The notes below the pieces were generated by a model, which was not told the origin of the DNA, made no database searches, and saw only the letters and a list, made by a program, of their open reading frames with translations. The position numbers were made by a program, and so were the translations under genes. A stretch of DNA of 13,099 nt from Caldithrix sp. (GTDB taxonomy: Bacteria > Zhuqueibacterota > Zhuqueibacteria > Oceanimicrobiales > Oceanimicrobiaceae): assembly GCA_004357015.1 (NCBI GenBank), contig SMXE01000259.1, forward strand, positions 1 to 13,099, written 5' to 3'. This document shows positions 12,992 through 13,099 of the stretch, in pieces (within the stretch, counting starts at the first letter, position 1; every line of letters begins with the position of its first letter).

Positions 12992-13099
12992 ATGTTGTTG
13001 GGTTTTGTACTTTTCAGTCTCATTTATGTCAGTGTCTTCTCAGCCCAGACCGAAAAGCCCGTCACGTTTCTGCGCGACAGCTGCAACTGGTGGGGATGC
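12992..13099 (+). CDS. Start of a secreted hypothetical protein (3' partial)
   Basis: From ATG at 12992 the frame is open to the window end (36 codons). It begins with a hydrophobic stretch ending in SVFSAQ, a typical signal peptide and cleavage site, then TEKPVTFLRDSCNWWGC. The ATG start leaves almost no positive n-region. The in-frame codons just upstream (ATA AAA AAA GTC AGA) would supply one, so a non-standard or misjudged start is possible. No strong ribosome site is visible. Too little remains to name a family. Its position 12 bases after the dehydrogenase suggests co-transcription. Confidence 0.5.
   Translation, partial: MLLGFVLFSLIYVSVFSAQTEKPVTFLRDSCNWWGC

Overview
The window is about 13.1 kb of bacterial chromosome, with roughly balanced base composition by eye and dense genes in two orientations. 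No rRNA, tRNA, CRISPR array, transposase or phage gene was seen. The gene families suggest the FCB superphylum (Bacteroidota, Chlorobi, Calditrichota or KSB1-like lineages): a membrane-anchored GAF-SpoIIE phosphatase, a secreted carboxypeptidase-regulatory-like protein, and a nucleotide-transporter-like protein with HEAT repeats next to a cyclic-nucleotide-binding protein. This placement is inferred from family content and is not proven.

Layout. (1) Bases 1-3375, plus strand: a PP2C/SpoIIE phosphatase with membrane and GAF domains, cut by the window start, then a carboxypeptidase-regulatory-like gene that is split by an in-frame TGA at 2521-2523. A short possible gene remnant follows (3376-3516). 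(2) Bases 3563-8787, minus strand: an apparent operon, read from right to left: NTT/MFS-like transporter with a large HEAT-repeat tail, stand-alone cyclic-nucleotide-binding domain protein, single-domain response regulator, and soluble GAF histidine kinase. (3) Bases 8788-9227: gene-free, with a candidate promoter for the operon, a small GC hairpin and degenerate 7-bp tandem repeats. (4) Bases 9228-11389, minus strand: a GCS2-family carboxylate-amine ligase followed closely by an M29-like aminopeptidase. (5) Bases 11390-11927: mostly non-coding, with one possible 68-residue Cys/His-rich protein and an imperfect inverted repeat built from 7-bp units. (6) Bases 11928-13099, plus strand: a zinc-dependent medium-chain dehydrogenase, then the start of a secreted protein cut by the window end.

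How the genes may work together. The left two thirds is dominated by signalling: two GAF sensors, a kinase and receiver pair, a phosphatase output and a cyclic-nucleotide-type sensor beside a transporter-like membrane protein. The most interesting possibility is that the four minus-strand genes form one sensory module, in which the transporter/HEAT protein and the cNMP-type protein act with the soluble kinase and output-less receiver. That is an inference from gene order and spacing. The ligase and aminopeptidase pair could make and break amide bonds on related substrates, but nothing in the sequence fixes the substrate.
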